Shown: positions 59,775 to 64,000 of the stretch, piece by piece
Numbering within the stretch: the stretch's first letter is position 1
How the letters are laid out: each line of letters opens with the position of its first letter
DNA from: Puffinus mauretanicus
Taxonomy: Eukaryota; Chordata; Aves; Procellariiformes; Procellariidae
Assembly (NCBI GenBank): GCA_023333565.1
Contig: JAJKFH010001792.1
Location: 186,001-250,000, forward strand
Length of the DNA stretch: 64,000 bases
Reading direction: 5' to 3'
The notes under the pieces: model-generated
What the model was told of the DNA's origin: nothing
The model's input: only the letters and a program-made list of their open reading frames with translations
Database searches by the model: none
Position numbers and translations under genes: made by a program

Positions 59775-60500
59775 TTGTTCCAGTGAGTGTCTGTAGGTGG
59801 GATTCAGACACAGACCATTACATCTAGGTGCCTCAGAAGTGTGTGTCTGCATTTGTGCTCTGATTTGAGTCAGAGCCAATGAAGATCCAGTTGATACCAT
59901 CAGTGGAGTCCAGAGAGTAGTTGACCTGACCAAATGCAGGTAGGTATTTCTAGTGTGAGCTGAACAGCTTTCCAGTCTCCATTGACTTGTATGGACAGGA
60001 TCTCCATTAATTATAATGATAGCTTAGACAACTAGAGCAGATGAACAGATCTAAATTTTAGATTCCTAACTACAGATCTACATAATAGTAGGCATCTGCC
60101 TTCAGGTGTGTTGAACTGCTCTCTAGACTCCCATTGACAACACCGATGAAGGGCTTGATTTAGCCACCCACACGCAGGTATCCAGTGCTGAGGTGCCCTT
60201 AGGTCTCATATCTCCTCCAGCTGCCTCTCTAGAAGAGCATGGGTCTCCTGTAAGTCCAGTGTTATATCTGTCCATGCCCCATGGATGTCTCACAGGCCCT
60301 TGGGTGTCTTAGATGGCACCAAAAAACTGCGGAGTCAAACTGAATTGAGCTCTCTATTTTTCTTGACAACAATGAGAAAGCTTAGGCACCAAGTAGACAT
60401 ACAAATTCCCACACTGCAATCATTCAAATTAGGCAGCTGAACCAGGGGATGAATCTCCCCTGCCATGTGACTTTCCCTGGATGGATGCTCCTCTATTTGA
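59775..60500 (+). repeat. Family X cluster, copy H
   Basis: Flank words come first (GTCTCCATTGACTTGTATGG near 59976, ACTCCCATTGACAACACC near 60127). Then come GATTTAGCCACCCACACGCA, CTCCTCCAGCTGCCTCTC and GGGTCTCCTGTAAGTCCAGT, and GATGTCTCACAGGCCC in the plus orientation at 60155-60310. A further inverted entry word, AGGCAGCTGAACC, is near 60431. Confidence 0.5.
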
Positions 60501-60504
60501 TACA

Positions 60505-62990
60505 CGGGTATGTCTCTCATGGCTAATTCTGTGCTTTATAAATTTCATTTTAAAAAATGGTTTGGGAGAAAAGGGATAAACTCAGCTTGAAAGCTTCTGA
60601 ACCTGGTTTGTATGGTTGAATGCAAGCTGTGACAGCCTGCTTGCCATTGCTCAACTACTTTGTGCAGTCTCATTTCTACAGATATATGTAGAGATAAAAG
60701 AAAAGATCCATCCAATGCAATTATAATGTCAGTCAAATCAAAGAAAAAATAGAAACATTGTTTTCTTTTGTCATTGTGTTTCTGGAATTCCTTGTTTTGC
60801 TTTTTAAAATAAGAGTGTGAAGTGCATCAAGACACATAATGAGTATGCATCACTCTGATGGCATTCAAGAGCACAAGATGGCAGATTTCAGAAATGACCA
60901 GCTACTGCAGTGGTTATAAAATGGCATCTGCTCTGTGCAAATAATTGGGTGTTAACAACAGGGCACTAAATAAGATAGTTGATCATAAGACTATTCCTTA
61001 GTTCTGCTTTTTATTATTATTATTATTATTATTATTACTACTATTATTATTATTTTAGTTAGGAGTTATCTGTAAATAAAGAATATTATCATCACTTCAA
61101 GTAGATTGTCTTCTCTGTTAAAAAATATTGAAACAGGTAGAAAAAGGTAGAAAAAGCCACCGATGACTAATAAATAGAAAGACTCAGAGATTCTTGAGCC
61201 ATAGATCACCAGAAGCTAGAAGAACTACCTAGGAGATACTGTCATGTACTTGCCATCTTGTACAGTTTCTTAGGCACCCTTTGTTGAGCTCAGTCAGACA
61301 CAGGATACTTCACCCAGCAGACCCATTTTGCATTCAATCCATACTGAACTGACCTTTTCCTCATATTCTTTGGGGATCTTTCCATACCTGATTTTGAGTA
61401 ATGGCAGCTATGGCAAAGGCAACTGATGTTTCTCTGCTGCCTTTGGTTGTCCTCACAAGACTGCCAGTCAGGATTTCGTTGTTTTATCAGTAAGGATAAA
61501 AAAAATAACATTTTAAGGCATATATTGATCAGAAACATGGAAAGGGGGAAGAAACGGAGCAAACTTGACCTCAGGAAAAAAAATGTTCCTTTGATTGTAC
61601 AGAGCCAAATATTTCAAGTAGTTCCCAAATCTTAGGATCTGTTATACCTTTGGCCATCACTCTGTTGTGTTTATATATGCCTGATGTGTGTGAGGAAACA
61701 CGTTCCACCAATTGCTTATATATTTTTACCCAGTTTGGTGCCTGTGCTGGGTAAGGTAAAAAGAGAAGTGTACAAAATGCTTCCATAGTCCCTTTCACCA
61801 TGACAGAGGCTGAAGAAGTACTTGTTTCTTCCATTACCTAACTCCAAAGCCCTGTTCATTGATCTGGTTAATGCTAGACGTGAAGTGATTTGGATGGGTC
61901 TGTGCCATCTCTTACACTCTCGGTCATCCTTGTCCCTCACCACTTGGTTTTGCCCAAAGGACAGCCTTTGGACCCTGCATGCCCAGTGTGCTAGCACCTT
62001 ATGTATGCAGTAGATCAGCTTTTCTTAAGTTATTCCAAAGGCAACCCTGTATGTTGGAGAAAAACAGGGATCAAAGCCAACAGTGCTCTGAGGGTCAGGG
62101 GCTACTCTTTCAAAAAATTGCCTAATTTAGTCCAAGGTGCTCTTTCCTGAGAATACAACAAAAAACTGATTCCTGCAGACTGTTCAGATGGAGTTGGACT
62201 ACAGCACACTAGTAAAATAAAATGCAATTAAACCTGTTGTCTAACCCTGTGGCCAGCTGGTATGGTCTAGTCATGTCAATACTATTAAATCCTTTTGCTC
62301 TTCAGAAAAGGATGACTGCACTGAATCTACCTTTTTGGATCGTTCCCTGGGCCTGTTATCTTCTGAGCCATGTCCAGGGCTTACTGGGAAAGCACTGATT
62401 GGCATGGCAGAGACCATTCTTATGCTGCAACTATACAGATAACTCCATTGCAGGGCCTTGGGAATGTTCTTTGGCACACTTTAATTTACTGGGATAGAAG
62501 CAACCTAAGGGACTAGATTTGTTTAACATAGGTCACCAAACACTCACTCTGCAGTGCCCCTTCAGGGAGATAAGAATCATGGACCAGATACCTTGTAAAT
62601 GTTGTTTAAAACTGAGATCCCAGCCAATAAAATGTTTTAATTACTTTTGTTAAGACAGGAGGTTAATTCCGTTTTCTCAGTCAGTTTCTTGTCCAAATTG
62701 TTATGGTTATTTTTCTTCCTTCTTAAAAAGCCATGCAAGTTTGATTTAAAACATGCTTTCTTAACTTTCTGTCTTGGGAGACTAGCTGGGGAAAGGGATT
62801 GGGTATCCCAATTGCCAGTGATTTCACATCAATGGAAGTTAAAGACAGTTTTGAAAGTTGACTTCTTGAACTCTGAAGTACTCTGTAGCATCAGTTGGAG
62901 AATCAACCATATTCCTAAATATCCACCTATCATCCTCATATAAAAGCATGAGCTCAACTCCCCGTCACTCTTCTGGAGGAAAGTTTGAGG
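60505..62990. other. Unique noncoding sequence
   Basis: No gene recognised. The TTA microsatellite 61010-61055 is inside. Overlapping minus frames at 61571-61997 (87 and 93 codons) have no known domain. Confidence 0.4.
61010..61055 (+). repeat. TTA microsatellite
   Basis: About fourteen TTA units with two CTA interruptions. Confidence 0.9.
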
Positions 62991-62996
62991 ACACAG

Positions 62997-63091
62997 GATC
63001 ACAGAATCACAGAATTGTTGAGATTGGAAGGTACCTCTGGAGATCATCTTGTGCCATGCCCCTGTTCAAGCAGTCACCTACAGCAAGTTGC
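62997..63091 (-). mobile_element. CR1 LINE, minimal 3' end copy
   Basis: TCACAGAATCACAGAATTGT is the complement of a CR1 octamer tail variant. It is followed by GAGATTGGAAGGTACCTCTG and GTCACCTACAGCAAGTTGC. Only about 95 bases of the 3' end were inserted. Confidence 0.85.
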
Positions 63092-63094
63092 ATA

Positions 63095-63465
63095 TTAACA
63101 AAAACATACAAAAACTAGATGGCTCTGGTTGGGAACAGTACGGGACACATTGCCATTTCATATGTAAACCAAGACTTTTAGAGCAGAAGTCATGAGTTTC
63201 ACAGGGTGATGAAGTTGTTTTTGGACACAACACCACTATGTTGGCTTGTACTGGCACAGGTACCAAGATGTAACTAAAACAGATGCAAGGAGCTGCTCTT
63301 CTCACACTTTCATGCACTTATGGACAAAAGTAAGGAATCTCAGTGGGGCTGGAAAATATGACATAAGTCCTACCTGAAAAAGCAAATGCAAACTAGGCAG
63401 GATACCTTATTTATCTCAAAAGCTGCTAGGTCCTGTATGTGGGCAACTGAACTGAGCCCAAAGGG
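63095..63465. other. Unique noncoding sequence between two CR1 copies
   Basis: No gene or repeat recognised. Confidence 0.4.
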
Positions 63466-63467
63466 TT

Positions 63468-64000
63468 CACAGAATCACAGAATAGCTGAGGTTGGAAGGG
63501 ATGTTTCAAGACCATCTAGTCCAATCCCCTTGCACAGAGCACAGTCATCTTGAACAGGTTGCTCAGGGCCATGTCCAGTCAGCTTCTGAGAAGAGTCTGA
63601 TTCTGTCTTGTTTACTCTCTCCCATTAGCTATTTATACACATAAATAAGATTATCCATGAGCCTTCTCTTCTCCAACCTGAATAATCCCAGCTCTCTCAG
63701 CCTCTCCCAGCATGTCATACGCTCCAATCCCCTGATTGTCTTTGTGGTCATTTGCTGGACTCACTCCAGTATGTCTATGTTTATCTTGCACTGGTGAGAC
63801 CAGAACTGGCCACAGCACTTCAAATGGGTCTCACCAAGTCTGACCTGCTGGCAAGGCTCTTCCTAATGCAGCCCAGGATGCTGCTGGTCACCTTTGCTGT
63901 GAGGGCACATTGTCGGCTCATGTTCAAATTCTTGTCCACCAGGACTCCCTCTGCAAAGCTGCTTTCCAGACAGTCGGTCCCCAGCCACTCCTAGTTCATG
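63468..64000 (-). mobile_element. CR1 LINE, continues past the window end
   Basis: Octamer tail variant (TCACAGAATCACAGAATAGC), GAGGTTGGAAGGGATGTTTC and the complement of the reverse transcriptase C-terminal region (CTTCTCTTCTCCAACCTGAA, GACCAGAACTGGCCACAGCA) run to the last base. The frame is disrupted. Same tail type as 62997-63091, whose edge is under 400 bases away, so both come from related subfamilies. Confidence 0.9.

Noticed and set aside
1..64000. Search for tRNA, 5S, U6, 7SL and familiar microRNA sequences
   Set aside because: No internal promoter boxes with a matching cloverleaf and no known mature microRNA words were seen by eye. A covariance-model scan would be decisive; I could not run one.
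1..64000. Search for endogenous retroviral gag, pol or env next to the LTRs
   Set aside because: All three LTRs are solitary; flanking sequence has no frames resembling retroviral proteins, so nothing viral beyond the LTRs is annotated.

Overview
This window looks like nuclear DNA of a bird, from a large intron or a gene-poor intergenic region. The evidence is the repeat content. CR1 LINE 3' ends occur on both strands and carry the avian tail of ATTCTATG-type octamer repeats. Solo LTRs of endogenous retroviruses are present, one pair with exact 5-bp target duplications. No SINE family was recognised. The background is AT-rich with no CpG island. I cannot place it below class level, and nothing bacterial, plasmid or phage-like is present.

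No protein-coding gene can be annotated with confidence. Nearly all open frames over 60 codons lie in transposable elements, in simple repeats, or in AT-rich sequence where frames of that length arise by chance. Two short segments have a good splice acceptor followed by an open frame (43546-43671 and 21520-21602). They are offered only as candidate exons.

Layout. 1-6.1 kb is mostly unique sequence, with one copy of an unclassified palindromic repeat family (called family X here; 1.7-2.1 kb), a retrocopy-like poly(A) end at 2.37 kb, and ancient palindromic repeat debris near 4 kb. 6.1-16 kb holds an old CR1, a long TTA/TCA microsatellite, two family X copies and a 514-bp ERVL-like solo LTR (10126-10639). 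16-19.3 kb holds a CR1 beside family X, then a 1.07-kb LTR with internal repeats (18213-19285). 22-30.3 kb has a foldback MITE and three further CR1 copies. 30.3-40.2 kb is largely unique, with a few conserved-looking AT-rich blocks. 40.2-41.2 kb is the richest family X cluster, containing an exact inverted repeat. 43.5-48.1 kb has the candidate exon, old CR1 fragments, a second ERVL-like solo LTR in the opposite orientation (46872-47464) and a CR1. 52.5-53.3 kb is the best preserved CR1, with an open reverse transcriptase C-terminus of about 220 codons. 54.9 kb has ten perfect GGGAT units. The last 10 kb has an old CR1, another family X cluster and two CR1 copies, the second running off the window end.

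The elements do not form a gene system; they record successive insertion layers. Palindromic fossils and old CR1 are the oldest, then family X, then the CR1 copies with clean octamer tails and the solo LTRs. The most useful leads are family X, the candidate exon at 43.5 kb and the G-quadruplex-prone GGGAT array.
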